From Akkermansia sp. (GTDB lineage: Bacteria; Verrucomicrobiota; Verrucomicrobiia; Verrucomicrobiales; Akkermansiaceae), in assembly GCA_030536145.1 (NCBI GenBank), contig JAUNQN010000003.1:50141-114140 (forward strand): a stretch of DNA of 64,000 nucleotides, given 5' to 3'. Shown here in pieces: positions 1-9,457 of this stretch (position 1 is the first letter of the stretch; the number at the start of each line of letters is the position of its first letter). The notes under the pieces were generated by a model that did not search any database, was not told where the DNA came from, and worked only from the letters and a program-made list of their open reading frames with translations. The position numbers and the translations under genes were made by a program.

Positions 1-37
1 ACGGTACTGCAAAGATTGCCCCGCCCCCCGAAAGACG

Positions 38-59
38 GCTGGCCGTATGAACGGCCAGC
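38..59 (-). terminator. Hairpin after the T6SS operon (possible terminator)
   Basis: A perfect 9-bp stem (GCTGGCCGT with ACGGCCAGC) and a 4-base loop lie about 20 bases past the tssA stop codon. There is no T-run after it on the minus strand, so it may be a weak or factor-dependent terminator or only an mRNA-stabilising end. Confidence 0.4.
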
Positions 60-80
60 GGGCGCGGACGGACAGGTGAA

Positions 81-1265
81 TCAGCCGAAGGGATTGAAGA
101 AGCCTTCCGGGTTCTCCGGGGCCTGTTCCTGAGCGGCGGGGGCGGGTGCTGCGGGCGCGGGAGATGATGCTGCGGGGGCGGCGGCGAGGGAATCCGGGCG
201 GAGCACGGTGCGCACCTGGTCCCTGGCGGCGGGGGCTATATCCTCCATGATATCCATGAAACTGGCGCCCACGCAGCGGATGGCGCGGCGCAGGAAATAA
301 GGCACGGGGCTGGAGGGCTCGTTGGTCTCAAACCAATCGCAGAGCAGGCGCAGCTGCTCCACGGCCTGCTGGCGGCCCTGTATGGCAGTGGCAGAGACGG
401 GGAGCGGAGCGGCCTGCGGCACGGTGGCTGCGGGCACTGCCTGCGGTGCGGCGGCAGGAGCAGCGGCAGGGGCGGCGGCGGCGGGGGCTTCCTCCGCCGG
501 GGCGGCGGCGGGCGCGGGGTCCGCTGCTGCGGCGGCGGGGGCTGGCTGCGGGCGGGAATCCAGAAAAAGCTGCATTTCCTTCAGCAAATCCTGCACCATG
601 CGGAAATCCGGCGTACCCTGGGCGTGCTCCGCGTATATGTCACGGATAGCGGCAAGGGTTTCCTTCAGCGCGGCCACGGTGGCGGCGGTGGCCTCCACCT
701 TTTCCGCAGGGGTATCCATGAGGGCGGCGGTCATGGTTCGCTGGGCATCGGAGCTGTCCTTGGCCTCGCGCAGGGAGGCCAGGCCCAAGCCGCCGAAGGC
801 CGGGGAGGCAGTGAGCGGCGCCTCCAGCAGCAGGTGCAGCACCGTGGGGTCCGCATCAAAGCTGCCGGGCACGGGGGAAAGGCGGGTGAGCGCGCTGATA
901 CGCTCCTGCACATCGCCGTCATCCGGCTGGGGCCAGTGGGCATCCCACATGTCTGCGGCCAGGGAGCGGATGATTTCCAGGCCGTCCAGCAGGCCCTGGA
1001 GCCCGGCATTGGCCAGGCGGGCAATGGTCCAGATGACGACGACGCGCACATCACGGGTTTCCGCCATGAGAGCGGCGGCCTGCTTTTCCACGGCGCGCCA
1101 GTCCGGCGGGGTGGCGGGAATCACGGAATCCCCGATGCTGTGCTCCGGCTCCGGGGTGGAGGCCTCCTCCAGCTCCATCATGCGGGCATCATACTCCAGG
1201 TTGGGGCCGGCGGGGGAATCCGCAGCCAGGGGGGCGGTGTATTTGGAAAGGGAATCGCTGTTCAT
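81..1265 (-). CDS. tssA: TssA, T6SS baseplate/sheath-priming protein
   Basis: TssA-family protein that primes assembly of the T6SS tube and sheath at the membrane complex and baseplate. The N-terminal ImpA-type domain has the typical SPAGPNLEYD stretch near residue 17. A long Ala/Pro-rich linker follows (about residues 240-290). The C-terminal part carries the NEPSSPVPYFLRRA block usual for TssA proteins with a VasJ-like end. The ATG at 1265 is preferred; a TTG eight codons upstream would overlap the tssM stop by four bases and is a real alternative. It is the last gene of the T6SS run, directly after tssM. I see no obvious defect. The low-complexity linker is long but is a common feature of the family. 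Confidence 0.85.
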   Translation of the reverse strand: MNSDSLSKYTAPLAADSPAGPNLEYDARMMELEEASTPEPEHSIGDSVIPATPPDWRAVEKQAAALMAETRDVRVVVIWTIARLANAGLQGLLDGLEIIRSLAADMWDAHWPQPDDGDVQERISALTRLSPVPGSFDADPTVLHLLLEAPLTASPAFGGLGLASLREAKDSSDAQRTMTAALMDTPAEKVEATAATVAALKETLAAIRDIYAEHAQGTPDFRMVQDLLKEMQLFLDSRPQPAPAAAAADPAPAAAPAEEAPAAAAPAAAPAAAPQAVPAATVPQAAPLPVSATAIQGRQQAVEQLRLLCDWFETNEPSSPVPYFLRRAIRCVGASFMDIMEDIAPAARDQVRTVLRPDSLAAAPAASSPAPAAPAPAAQEQAPENPEGFFNPFG

Positions 1266-1285
1266 ATCATTGCAGGGTTGTGGAA

Positions 1286-4200
1286 TCAATCTACCGGGGG
1301 AACATCCGAGGGATAGACCGTTGCCGGGAACAGGCTGTCCTCCGGCAGCAGGCCGTCGTCATACGTGGGGGAGAGCACCGGGCGCAGGTAGATGGTGTAC
1401 TCCACGCTCTCCCCGTTGCCCGCCGCCTTGAACGGCACGGTGAAGTAGCCGTCCGTGGCATTGTACTCCGTGGCATGCATCATCACATAGTGCAGCAGGG
1501 AGCCCTCCGTGCGGGTGTACAGGGTGGAGAACTCGTCCTCCGCATGGCGGAAGAGGCGCAGCACGGCAGGCTCCCCGGAGGGAGCGGCGTAGGGAGCGGT
1601 GCGTGAGGTCTCCGGCATGGCGCGCAGCTTGCCGCTGCTCTCCAGCTCCGTACCCAGGGAGAAGTAGGGGAAACGGCTGGCGGCACGCGTGGCCGCATTG
1701 TCATCCCCGGTCACCATACCGGGGGTCACAATCTCAAAGGAGATGGCACAGCCGCCCTTCTGCAGGGCCTCCACATCCTCCAGCAGGCGGGTGCGGGCCT
1801 CTGCACCGGGGTTCAGGTGCACGTTGTGGCGGGCCAGGAAGGTATCCCGTATGGCCTTGCGGAGCTGCCTCTCCTTGTCCTTGCGGTCGGCGGCGGGATC
1901 GGCCGGGGCGGTCTCGAACACGGCGGCGCCGGGCCACTCGTCCGGGGCAATCATCTCCCGGTTGAAGCGCAGGCCGGTCCAGAACAGGCAAGTGTAGCCC
2001 TCCTTGTCACGGAACACCACGGGGATATAGGCGGTCTTCTTGTCATCCCCCAGGCGGGCACCCTGGCGCAGGTACAGGTTCAGCGGGCTCCAGGCGCCGG
2101 CCAGCTTGAAGGAGGCATCCGGCGCGGAGGAGGTGGAATGGCGGTAGAACTCAAACTCCAGGTCCGCGGCATCCGCGCCCAGCGGGGTGGCGGAAAGGTC
2201 CAGGTCCTTCTCGTTGGCGCGGTTCAGGTTCATCTTTCCGGTAAGGGCGCGGCCCTTGCACAGGATACGCATGTAGGGGAAGCGGCGGCCCACGGGGATC
2301 ACGCGCTGCACGGAATCCTCCCCGCTCAGGGGGGCGCTGCGCGTATCCAGCGCAGGCAGCACAGGCACGCAGTTGAGCGGCAGGTCCGGGCTGGCCACCA
2401 GGTCTATCACCTTGTGCACATCCTGCAGGGCGCGCTCACGCTTGCGTTTCATGGGCAGCTCCAGGGAGACGATGGAGGGCGGCGCGCCCAGGGTCTCCGC
2501 CTGCTTGGCCTCCTCCGCGCGGCGCTTAGGGTCCGGCGCGTTGTAGGCACCCTCCAGCTTCTCCATCAGGTCCTCCATATCATAGACGCCGAGCACCTGC
2601 CCCGGGCCGCGGCCGGCACTGGAGCTGAGGGGGAACATGGCGGCCATGGGCATGCACAGGCAGGCCTCCTGCTGCAGGGCGGTGGCGGCCTCGCGCTTCA
2701 GCAGCGTCATGCCCGTCACCAGGTAGTCGTTCCACAGGCCGAGCCCCACGCCGTCCATGTCCTTGAACCAGGCACCCCACCAGGCGTTCACATAGTCCTG
2801 GGCAGGCATATCCTGCAGGGTCTGCCAGGCCTTGCGCGGGTTGGAATCCAGAGAGCTGAAGAACTCCGCAGAGCGCTCCATCTTGCGCATCAGGCCGGAG
2901 GAAAGGGACTCCATGACCGCCTGGATACCCTGGCGCTTGGCGGCCAGCTCCGGGTATACGTCTTCCCCCGCCAGCACGGGGATGGAGAGGGCCTCCAGCT
3001 GCATGCGGTATACGGTGCCGATGCTGTCTGCGGCATCAGAATTGTAGAACACCTCCCCGCTGCGCACAAAGTCCTGCCAGGTGCGAATACCGGTCAGGCG
3101 ATAGTAGGAGGGAATCTCGTCCAGCCAGTACAGGAGATAGTCTGAGCGGTAGTGGTCGGCGGCTTCGCGCACGGTGGCCAGCTTGGGGGAAAGCTGCAGG
3201 GCGGTTTCCGTGGAGGCCAGGGGCACATACTTGTCCGCAAAGGCGGTGAGCGCCCCCATATCCTCCAGCACGCGCTGGGCGTTGGCAGGCTCATAGCAGC
3301 AGCGCACCTTGGCCTTGCCGGCCACGGTGTACGGGGCATCCGGCAGGGAGCGGGCGGGCAGGTTGGCGTCTATCAGCCGCATCAGCTCCACATTGCTGTG
3401 GGGTGCCTCATCCAGCCAGCGGTTGAGCACGCTGCCCAGCATCAGGTTCCACACCACCTCCTTACAGGTATCACCCAGGTTGGGGTTGAGCTTCTTCAGG
3501 GTCTCAAACCCGTCATCCAGCTTCTTGCGGCGGTCCTCCACGCGGAGGATACGCACATTGAACCGCTCCGAGGCATCCCCGGCGGGCAGCTCCGCCGTGA
3601 ACAGCTTGTTCATGGCATCCGCATAGGTGCAGAACGCATCACAGGGCCGCACGGAATCCCCGGCATCCTCCGGCACATCCCAGAACGCGCACAGGGCATC
3701 CGTCACCAGCTTGTATTCCCCGCCCAGGCGCGGCATGGCACGGCCTATGGCATCATGCATCAGCGCCACCTGGCCGCGCAGGAAATCAGAGTTCGGGGAG
3801 TCTGACAAGCCCACCAGCAGCCTGTTGAACGCGTTCTGGTCCTCAATCAGCCGGGCGCTCAGCTCAGACTGCACACCATCCGCCACCGCGCGCAGGGAGC
3901 GCTCCGCATCACGGTTCAGGTTCAGCTTGGCGGCACCGGCCTGCACCTGCTCCCGCACCACGCACAGGCGGGCGTACCGCTCCTTCCAGCGGCCGATAAA
4001 CTCCTCCGGGGACTGCTCCCGGTCCGTGCCGTTGGCAGAGGAAAGGGCAGACACAAGCGCGTTCATCTCGTCACGCAGGCGGCGCATTTCATCCAGGGCG
4101 GTGGCAAAGCGGCTCAGCTCCACGTAATTGAGCTCCGGGTACACCTCCAGCGTGTCCACCTCGGAGACGTAGAGGGCCACGGCCTTGGAGATGGCCAGGG

Positions 4201-6364
4201 CGGCCTCAATGGAAACGGGGCGCAGGTAGCCGTTCAGCGGGGAAAGGAGGGAGAGCGTGGGATTGGCGGTACTGCTATGCAGCCAGAGGGACTTGATGGC
4301 GGAATCCTTGGCAGGGGAATCCGTGACATGCACCAAGTCCATGTAGGGAATCCGGTCATCCTGCCCGGCGCGGTTCTCCATCACATCGATACCGTAGCGG
4401 GTAACCTTGAGCAGGGCGGAAAGGCAGTCCGTATCCCGCCGGTACCATTTGCTGGCCAGGTCGCGGTCCATCTCCGCACGGTAGGTCAGCACCTCGCGGG
4501 AGCTGTCCACCGCCGGCTTGAGCACCATAGTCACCAGGGCGGCCTTGTCAATAAAGAGCTTGGAGGAGGAAAGGAGGTTGGGGGAGAACTCATGGTCCAC
4601 CGCCCAGGAGGCCGGCCGCCAGAACCAGGGGAGCCTGGCCGGCAGGGTGGCCATGTTGTTCATGGAGTACAGGTACTCGCGGCGGCAGGCGCCCGTGGCG
4701 GGCACGGGGTGCCCGTTCATGCCCACCTGGCGGTCCTTGTCCGCCACCAGGATGGGGGACTTGGCCACATCCCCGCGGCGGAACTGGTCACGGGTGGATT
4801 CCCAGAACGGGTAGTCCCGCTCCGCCAGGGATTCCAGAGCCGGGCGGGTGGCCAGGGCCCACAGGGCCAGGGGCAGCGCCAGCCCCACCAGCACGGCGGA
4901 TGCCACCCAGTACGGGCGGCGTATGCGGCCCACGGCCACCGCCGTGTAGTCGCTGGAGGCCCCTGCCCCCACAATCACCTTGTTGAGCAGATCTGCGGTG
5001 AAATAGTGGCGGGGGCTGGCGGTGGAGACAATCTTTTCACGCACGGTGACCAGGCCGGTGGAGTTTCCGGCATCCTGCCAGCCCGGCATGGCCACGGAGC
5101 CCATGGCCTGGGGCACCACCACGGGCTGCAGCTTGCCGTCACGGTTCTCCAGCAGCACATGCTCCACGCTGGTCACGGGCTTGTCCAGCGCGGCGGTGAA
5201 CCAGCAGCCGCAGAACTGGAACAGGTTGCCGCCATGGCCGGCCCTGTGCTGCACACAGGTGAAAATGCCGGACAGGTAGTGCTGCAGGGAATCCTTCATG
5301 TCCGCAAAGCGCTCCGGCATCAGGTACACCGGGGCCATGGTATCCGCGCGGTCCGTGCCGGAGGCGGTCTTGTCCCAAACGGAGGTATTGAGCGCGTAGG
5401 CATTGCGGAGCACGCGCAGGCGCTCCACCAGCGCATCAAACGCCGTGCCGGAGACAGCGGGGTCAAAGGAGGACCGGGGATTCCGGTTGTACCAGCCCAG
5501 GGCCTGCTCACACTCCGCGTTGTCCAGCAGGCTGCAGAACTCTGAGAAGCCGGGCAGCATATCACACTTGGTCACCACCACCCACACCGGGCAGTAGGCG
5601 CCCGTTACATGCACCAGGGCGCGCATCTCCTCCGCAATCAGGGAAATCTTGCGGTCACGCAGGGCGGCATCATCCCGCAGCAGCGCATCCGCCGGCAGTG
5701 CCAGCACCAGGCCGCTGGGCAGGCTGTTCCTGTACACCTTGCGGAACTCCTCCAGGAACACGCGCCACTCGTTGTCCTGCAAGCCGCCCCAGCGGTTCAG
5801 GAACAGGCGGCCGCCAATATCCCAGATGGCACCCTTGGCGCACATCCAGAGCTTGAAGGTGGAGGTGGGCTCGTCCGCGCCGGAAAAATCGTTCAGTCCG
5901 GCGGGGAACTCCATACCGCCGTACTGCATGAGCCTGCCCTTGCCGGAGCCGGGCTCACCCAGCATGAGCCAGCAGCCCGTGCGGCGCGGCTCCACACCGT
6001 TCTCACGCATGCGGTTCACGGCGGACTGCACATCCATGCGTATGCTTTCCGTACGCAGGAACTGCTCCCGGCGCTGGGCCTTGATATCCTTGCCGCCGGC
6101 CATATCCGCCAGCTCACGGCGCAGCAGCAGGTCTTCTCGCATGGTGCCCACCATGCGGTGCAGGCGCACCCGGTGAATCACCAGCCGCACCACCAGGTAG
6201 AGCACAAACACTACCACCAGCAGCACAAGCAGGAACAAAAGCCACTGCACCCAGGTCCACTCTGAGAACCAGCCCGTTTCCGCCACGCGGGGGGCCGCCT
6301 CTGCCACAGGTTCTGCTGCTATCTTAGCCGCTATCATAGGAAAAAGGGGGGTACTCATGTTCAT
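1286..6364 (-). CDS. tssM: TssM (IcmF family), inner-membrane T6SS core protein
   Basis: Core of the T6SS trans-envelope complex, spanning the inner membrane and reaching the lipoprotein TssJ through its periplasmic domain. Visible features: a hydrophobic segment around residues 40-63, a Walker A motif GEPGSGKG at about 136-143, a WDIGGR Walker B-like segment near 170, and a further membrane segment near 485-505 (WVASAVLVGLALPLALW). The remaining ~1,180 residues would be periplasmic. At 1,692 residues it is clearly longer than the 1,100-1,300 usual for proteobacterial TssM, the excess being in the periplasmic part. Its ATG overlaps the tssL stop by four bases, implying translational coupling. 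Confidence 0.93.
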   Translation of the reverse strand: MNMSTPLFPMIAAKIAAEPVAEAAPRVAETGWFSEWTWVQWLLFLLVLLVVVFVLYLVVRLVIHRVRLHRMVGTMREDLLLRRELADMAGGKDIKAQRREQFLRTESIRMDVQSAVNRMRENGVEPRRTGCWLMLGEPGSGKGRLMQYGGMEFPAGLNDFSGADEPTSTFKLWMCAKGAIWDIGGRLFLNRWGGLQDNEWRVFLEEFRKVYRNSLPSGLVLALPADALLRDDAALRDRKISLIAEEMRALVHVTGAYCPVWVVVTKCDMLPGFSEFCSLLDNAECEQALGWYNRNPRSSFDPAVSGTAFDALVERLRVLRNAYALNTSVWDKTASGTDRADTMAPVYLMPERFADMKDSLQHYLSGIFTCVQHRAGHGGNLFQFCGCWFTAALDKPVTSVEHVLLENRDGKLQPVVVPQAMGSVAMPGWQDAGNSTGLVTVREKIVSTASPRHYFTADLLNKVIVGAGASSDYTAVAVGRIRRPYWVASAVLVGLALPLALWALATRPALESLAERDYPFWESTRDQFRRGDVAKSPILVADKDRQVGMNGHPVPATGACRREYLYSMNNMATLPARLPWFWRPASWAVDHEFSPNLLSSSKLFIDKAALVTMVLKPAVDSSREVLTYRAEMDRDLASKWYRRDTDCLSALLKVTRYGIDVMENRAGQDDRIPYMDLVHVTDSPAKDSAIKSLWLHSSTANPTLSLLSPLNGYLRPVSIEAALAISKAVALYVSEVDTLEVYPELNYVELSRFATALDEMRRLRDEMNALVSALSSANGTDREQSPEEFIGRWKERYARLCVVREQVQAGAAKLNLNRDAERSLRAVADGVQSELSARLIEDQNAFNRLLVGLSDSPNSDFLRGQVALMHDAIGRAMPRLGGEYKLVTDALCAFWDVPEDAGDSVRPCDAFCTYADAMNKLFTAELPAGDASERFNVRILRVEDRRKKLDDGFETLKKLNPNLGDTCKEVVWNLMLGSVLNRWLDEAPHSNVELMRLIDANLPARSLPDAPYTVAGKAKVRCCYEPANAQRVLEDMGALTAFADKYVPLASTETALQLSPKLATVREAADHYRSDYLLYWLDEIPSYYRLTGIRTWQDFVRSGEVFYNSDAADSIGTVYRMQLEALSIPVLAGEDVYPELAAKRQGIQAVMESLSSGLMRKMERSAEFFSSLDSNPRKAWQTLQDMPAQDYVNAWWGAWFKDMDGVGLGLWNDYLVTGMTLLKREAATALQQEACLCMPMAAMFPLSSSAGRGPGQVLGVYDMEDLMEKLEGAYNAPDPKRRAEEAKQAETLGAPPSIVSLELPMKRKRERALQDVHKVIDLVASPDLPLNCVPVLPALDTRSAPLSGEDSVQRVIPVGRRFPYMRILCKGRALTGKMNLNRANEKDLDLSATPLGADAADLEFEFYRHSTSSAPDASFKLAGAWSPLNLYLRQGARLGDDKKTAYIPVVFRDKEGYTCLFWTGLRFNREMIAPDEWPGAAVFETAPADPAADRKDKERQLRKAIRDTFLARHNVHLNPGAEARTRLLEDVEALQKGGCAISFEIVTPGMVTGDDNAATRAASRFPYFSLGTELESSGKLRAMPETSRTAPYAAPSGEPAVLRLFRHAEDEFSTLYTRTEGSLLHYVMMHATEYNATDGYFTVPFKAAGNGESVEYTIYLRPVLSPTYDDGLLPEDSLFPATVYPSDVPPVD

Positions 6365-7230
6365 TCGCCTTCAGGCCCGGATTCTGCGGATTCCGGTTCT
6401 GCAGGCTCCGGGGTCTCCTGCGGTCCGTCTTCCATCTCCCTGATTTCTGCGGAAGTCTCCCCCTCCCCTGCAGAAGCGGGCGTATGCTGACCGTCCAGGC
6501 TGTACCGGCTCACCACCAGGGAATCTGAATTGTGGGCGTGCAGGGCAGCATCCTCCAGTATCTGCTCACGGGTGGACCCCAGCATATCCCGCAGCCGGTC
6601 CGTGGCCTCATGGTAGGTGTACAGGTAGCAGGCCACGGCAGCCAGCATGAGCCCGCTGCAAGCCAGCAGCACGCGCAGGCCCACGCGCGCCGGGTGCTGC
6701 CGGTGCCCGGCGGGCAGCTCCGGCGCGGCGGCATCCATCAGCCCCGCCACGGCCTCCGGCTCCGCAGGCATGGCCAGCCGGGCGGCAAGGCGGCGCAGCA
6801 GGGACTCCAGCTCCACGGAGCGGCGCCGGTAGGCCCCGGCAAACCCGCTGGCAATCATGGCGTGCATGAGCCGCAGGTGGTCCGTGGCCAGGGGGGAGTC
6901 ATCCTCCATGAACCCCTGCAGGTAGTCGAAAAACTTCTCGTCTCCCGCCAGCTCGTTGTGCAGGTTGCGGCCCAGGTCATTCCACTGGCCGGCAAAGGGG
7001 AACGGCCCCTCATGCACCATGTAGTCTATGTAAAAGGCGGTATAGGCGCAAGCGGTATCCAGGCCGGGGGCCAGCTCCGGCAGCACGCTGCCGTTCTTGC
7101 GTATCATCTCCAGCTCACGCATCACATGGCTGTAGAGCACGCCGTTTTCCATGCTGTTGCCCGCTGCGGCATCCACGCGGGCGGATACCATGTACACAAC
7201 CAGGGGGTGGAAGAGGGAATACAGGGTCAT
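6361..7230 (-). CDS. tssL: TssL (DotU family), inner-membrane T6SS protein
   Basis: C-tail-anchored partner of TssM in the T6SS membrane complex. The N-terminal ~165 residues are the cytoplasmic helical DotU domain, followed by one hydrophobic segment at about 183-204 (VGLRVLLACSGLMLAAVACY). Beyond it lies an acidic Glu/Pro-rich tail of ~80 residues and no OmpA/peptidoglycan-binding domain, so peptidoglycan anchoring must come from elsewhere if it occurs. It overlaps tssK by four bases upstream and tssM by four bases downstream. Length (289 residues) is normal for the short TssL class. Confidence 0.88.
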   Translation of the reverse strand: MTLYSLFHPLVVYMVSARVDAAAGNSMENGVLYSHVMRELEMIRKNGSVLPELAPGLDTACAYTAFYIDYMVHEGPFPFAGQWNDLGRNLHNELAGDEKFFDYLQGFMEDDSPLATDHLRLMHAMIASGFAGAYRRRSVELESLLRRLAARLAMPAEPEAVAGLMDAAAPELPAGHRQHPARVGLRVLLACSGLMLAAVACYLYTYHEATDRLRDMLGSTREQILEDAALHAHNSDSLVVSRYSLDGQHTPASAGEGETSAEIREMEDGPQETPEPAEPESAESGPEGE

Positions 7231-8600
7231 TGCTGCTGGGCGGTTGAGGAGAGGATGAGGTAGAGCTCCGCCGTGGTATCAGGCAGGATCTGGGGGCTCC
7301 AGGCCAGGGCGCACTGCCGCTCTGCGGCAATATCCTGCCAGGAGAAATCCTTCTCCGGGGATTCTGCGCGGAACCAGGTACGGTCCCCTGCCACCGGGAG
7401 CAGGGGGGAAGGCAGGCGGTCCTCCACCAGGCGCACGCCGCGCACGCGCCCGTTGGCGCTGCCGGCGGCGGTGAGCTTGAACACGTCTCCCCCCTCCACG
7501 TAGTCCGCCACGCGGCGCGGCGGCAGGCTGCCCTGCACGCCCACATACACGGCGCGCACGGCGGGGAACCACTCCTGCTGCATATCACCCAGCCAGGCCT
7601 GGCGCTGCTCGTCATACCGCAGCTCCACGCGCACGCACCACTCCGTGGATTCCGCAGCGGTCAGGCGGTACAGGGCATCTATCACCAGGGCAAACTGCGG
7701 CAGGCAGTCGTCATGCCCGTAGGCAGGCGGGAAAGGCCAGTCCTCCAGCGGGCGGTAGGCCGCCAGCTGCATCATGAGCCGGCACAGCTCCGTATACACG
7801 GAAACAGGCGGGCAAACAGGCAGTGCCATCTGCTGGCGCAGCACGGCCAGGGTACCCTGCACCGCTGCGGCCTTGGCCATCTTCTCCTGGCGCAGGGGGG
7901 CGGATTCCGCCGCCTGCATGTCACGTGAGCGCAGGGTCGTCTGCATGTTCACGGCTATGCGCTCCAGGTGCTGCACCAGGGCAGTCAGGCGCCCGGGCAG
8001 CTCCGGCGTGGCGGCCAGGGCCAGGCAGGGCGGCACAAAGGCGTGGTCCGGCCGCAGGTCCGGGCGGCCCTCGCGGCTGCGGCTGCACACCAAGCGCAGC
8101 AGGGGCATCTTCTCATACCCCGGCAGCTCCTCCGGATTGCAGGAGAGCAGCACGCGCCGGCGGCGGAACATCACCGGGTGCTCCTGCCCGCCTGCGTTCA
8201 GGTCCGGGCAGATGTCCGGCACGGGCTCGTAGCGCATGCCGGGGCTATCCCCCAGGTTGGGCTCCCCCGCGCGCAGGGGCTGCAGGGCCATGTACACGGT
8301 AAGGTGCTGCGCCCCCGCCGCCACGGCGGCAGACAAGTCCAGCGGCTCTGCGGCGGCATTGCCGGGCAGGTCCACCTCTGCCCCGCCGGGCAGGATGGCC
8401 TGCAGGCACTTCACGCTCAGGCACAGGTTTTCCAGCGCCGTCTCATCCACCTCCAGCCGGAACAGGCCGTACGCGTACGGCAGGGAGAGGCTGCGGTCGC
8501 TGTTGCGGGCGGCTGCCTGCTCCTGCTGCACCTGCTGGAAATGGTGCGGGCGCAGGAACACGCCGTCCGTCCAACTCACGCTTTTGGCATATCGGAACAT
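7227..8600 (-). CDS. tssK: TssK, T6SS baseplate adaptor
   Basis: TssK links the T6SS baseplate (TssE/F/G and VgrG) to the cytoplasmic domains of TssL and TssM. The opening segment VSWTDGVFLRPHHFQQ is the hallmark N-terminus of this family (typically W-x-x-G-x-F-L-x-P-Q-H-F-Q). Length (457 residues) is the family norm. It sits between tssJ (24 bases upstream) and tssL (four-base overlap), which is the conserved tssJ-tssK-tssL order. Confidence 0.93.
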   Translation of the reverse strand: MFRYAKSVSWTDGVFLRPHHFQQVQQEQAAARNSDRSLSLPYAYGLFRLEVDETALENLCLSVKCLQAILPGGAEVDLPGNAAAEPLDLSAAVAAGAQHLTVYMALQPLRAGEPNLGDSPGMRYEPVPDICPDLNAGGQEHPVMFRRRRVLLSCNPEELPGYEKMPLLRLVCSRSREGRPDLRPDHAFVPPCLALAATPELPGRLTALVQHLERIAVNMQTTLRSRDMQAAESAPLRQEKMAKAAAVQGTLAVLRQQMALPVCPPVSVYTELCRLMMQLAAYRPLEDWPFPPAYGHDDCLPQFALVIDALYRLTAAESTEWCVRVELRYDEQRQAWLGDMQQEWFPAVRAVYVGVQGSLPPRRVADYVEGGDVFKLTAAGSANGRVRGVRLVEDRLPSPLLPVAGDRTWFRAESPEKDFSWQDIAAERQCALAWSPQILPDTTAELYLILSSTAQQQ

Positions 8601-8624
8601 AGTCTTGGGGCAAGGGGTTCTGGG

Positions 8625-9149
8625 TTACTCGTCTTCAGGCACCATGGGGGTCTGCAGCATGAATCCGGCGGGGATGATGGAGACCTCGATGTCGTCGTCG
8701 TCCCAGCGGTCCGATGAAAGGGGAAGCACCAGCTTGCGCATGTCCGGCCCCTTGGCACCGTCCCGCGGCAGGTTCACCAGCAGCACCAGGTGCGTGGCCC
8801 CGCGCTTCTCCAGCCAGGATTCCCACACCGGGTCGTCTATGGACAGGGTCTTGTCGGCGTTGTCCTCCTCGCTGAAGCAGAACGTGCGCTTGCGCAGGGA
8901 GCTGCGCAGCGTGTTCTCCGGGTCAAAATAGTCGTCTATCTCCACCTTCTCCAGCTGGTGCAGCAGCATCTCGTTGGCCTCCACCATATCCACCTCCACA
9001 GAGGGGAACACGCGGAAGCTGTCCACCGTGGCCGGGTCATACCCCACCTTCACGTTGTACTCCCGCGGCGCGGGTGGGAAAAACAGGGAGCAGGATGACA
9101 GGGAAAAGGCGCAACAGGCGGAAAGGAGCAGTGTGGTAAACAGGCGCAT
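8625..9149 (-). CDS. tssJ: TssJ, outer-membrane T6SS lipoprotein
   Basis: Outer-membrane lipoprotein that docks the periplasmic end of TssM. It has a signal peptide with a lipobox near residues 17-20 (SLSSC), so it should be lipidated at Cys20. The mature part has TssJ features: an N-terminal VDMVEANEMLLHQLEKVEIDD helix-like region and a C-terminal beta-rich part (THLVLLVNLP ... RKLVLPL). Its position just before tssK supports the call. A second, divergent TssJ-like lipoprotein lies at 9458-9976. Confidence 0.85.
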   Translation of the reverse strand: MRLFTTLLLSACCAFSLSSCSLFFPPAPREYNVKVGYDPATVDSFRVFPSVEVDMVEANEMLLHQLEKVEIDDYFDPENTLRSSLRKRTFCFSEEDNADKTLSIDDPVWESWLEKRGATHLVLLVNLPRDGAKGPDMRKLVLPLSSDRWDDDDIEVSIIPAGFMLQTPMVPEDE

Positions 9150-9164
9150 AACAGGGGGTACTTT

Positions 9165-9452
9165 TCAGATGAGGTAATTCACGGCGGCGGTATTCACGGC
9201 GGTGGTGGCCAGGGGCACGCCGGTCACGGTGTTGGCGCCGTTCACCACGGCGGTCACATCTGCCATGGGCAGGCCCATGCAGATTTTGTTCACGGCGGTG
9301 GAGGCGCTCACCACCCCGGTGCATACCGGGCCGGCCACGGGATTGGTAAGGGTGACAACGGGCATGCCCTTGACGATGTACTTGGCACAGGTGCCGGTGA
9401 TGATATCACCGGTGGCCGTGGTGCCCGTGGTTATCATGATGGGGGTAGGCAT
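9165..9452 (-). CDS. PAAR-like spike-tip protein
   Basis: Small (95 residues), Thr/Val/Gly-rich protein that resembles PAAR or PAAR-like (DUF4150/DUF4280-style) proteins, which cap the VgrG trimer to form the sharp tip of the T6SS needle. The repeated short turns such as GTTATGDIITGT and NGANTVTGVPLATT fit the stacked-turn cone fold. There is no C-terminal extension, so it carries no fused toxin. The ATG at 9452 is five bases after the upstream stop; longer in-frame openings upstream are the antisense shadow of the preceding gene. It is the only PAAR candidate seen for the two VgrG proteins. Confidence 0.65.
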   Translation of the reverse strand: MPTPIMITTGTTATGDIITGTCAKYIVKGMPVVTLTNPVAGPVCTGVVSASTAVNKICMGLPMADVTAVVNGANTVTGVPLATTAVNTAAVNYLI

Positions 9453-9457
9453 GGTTC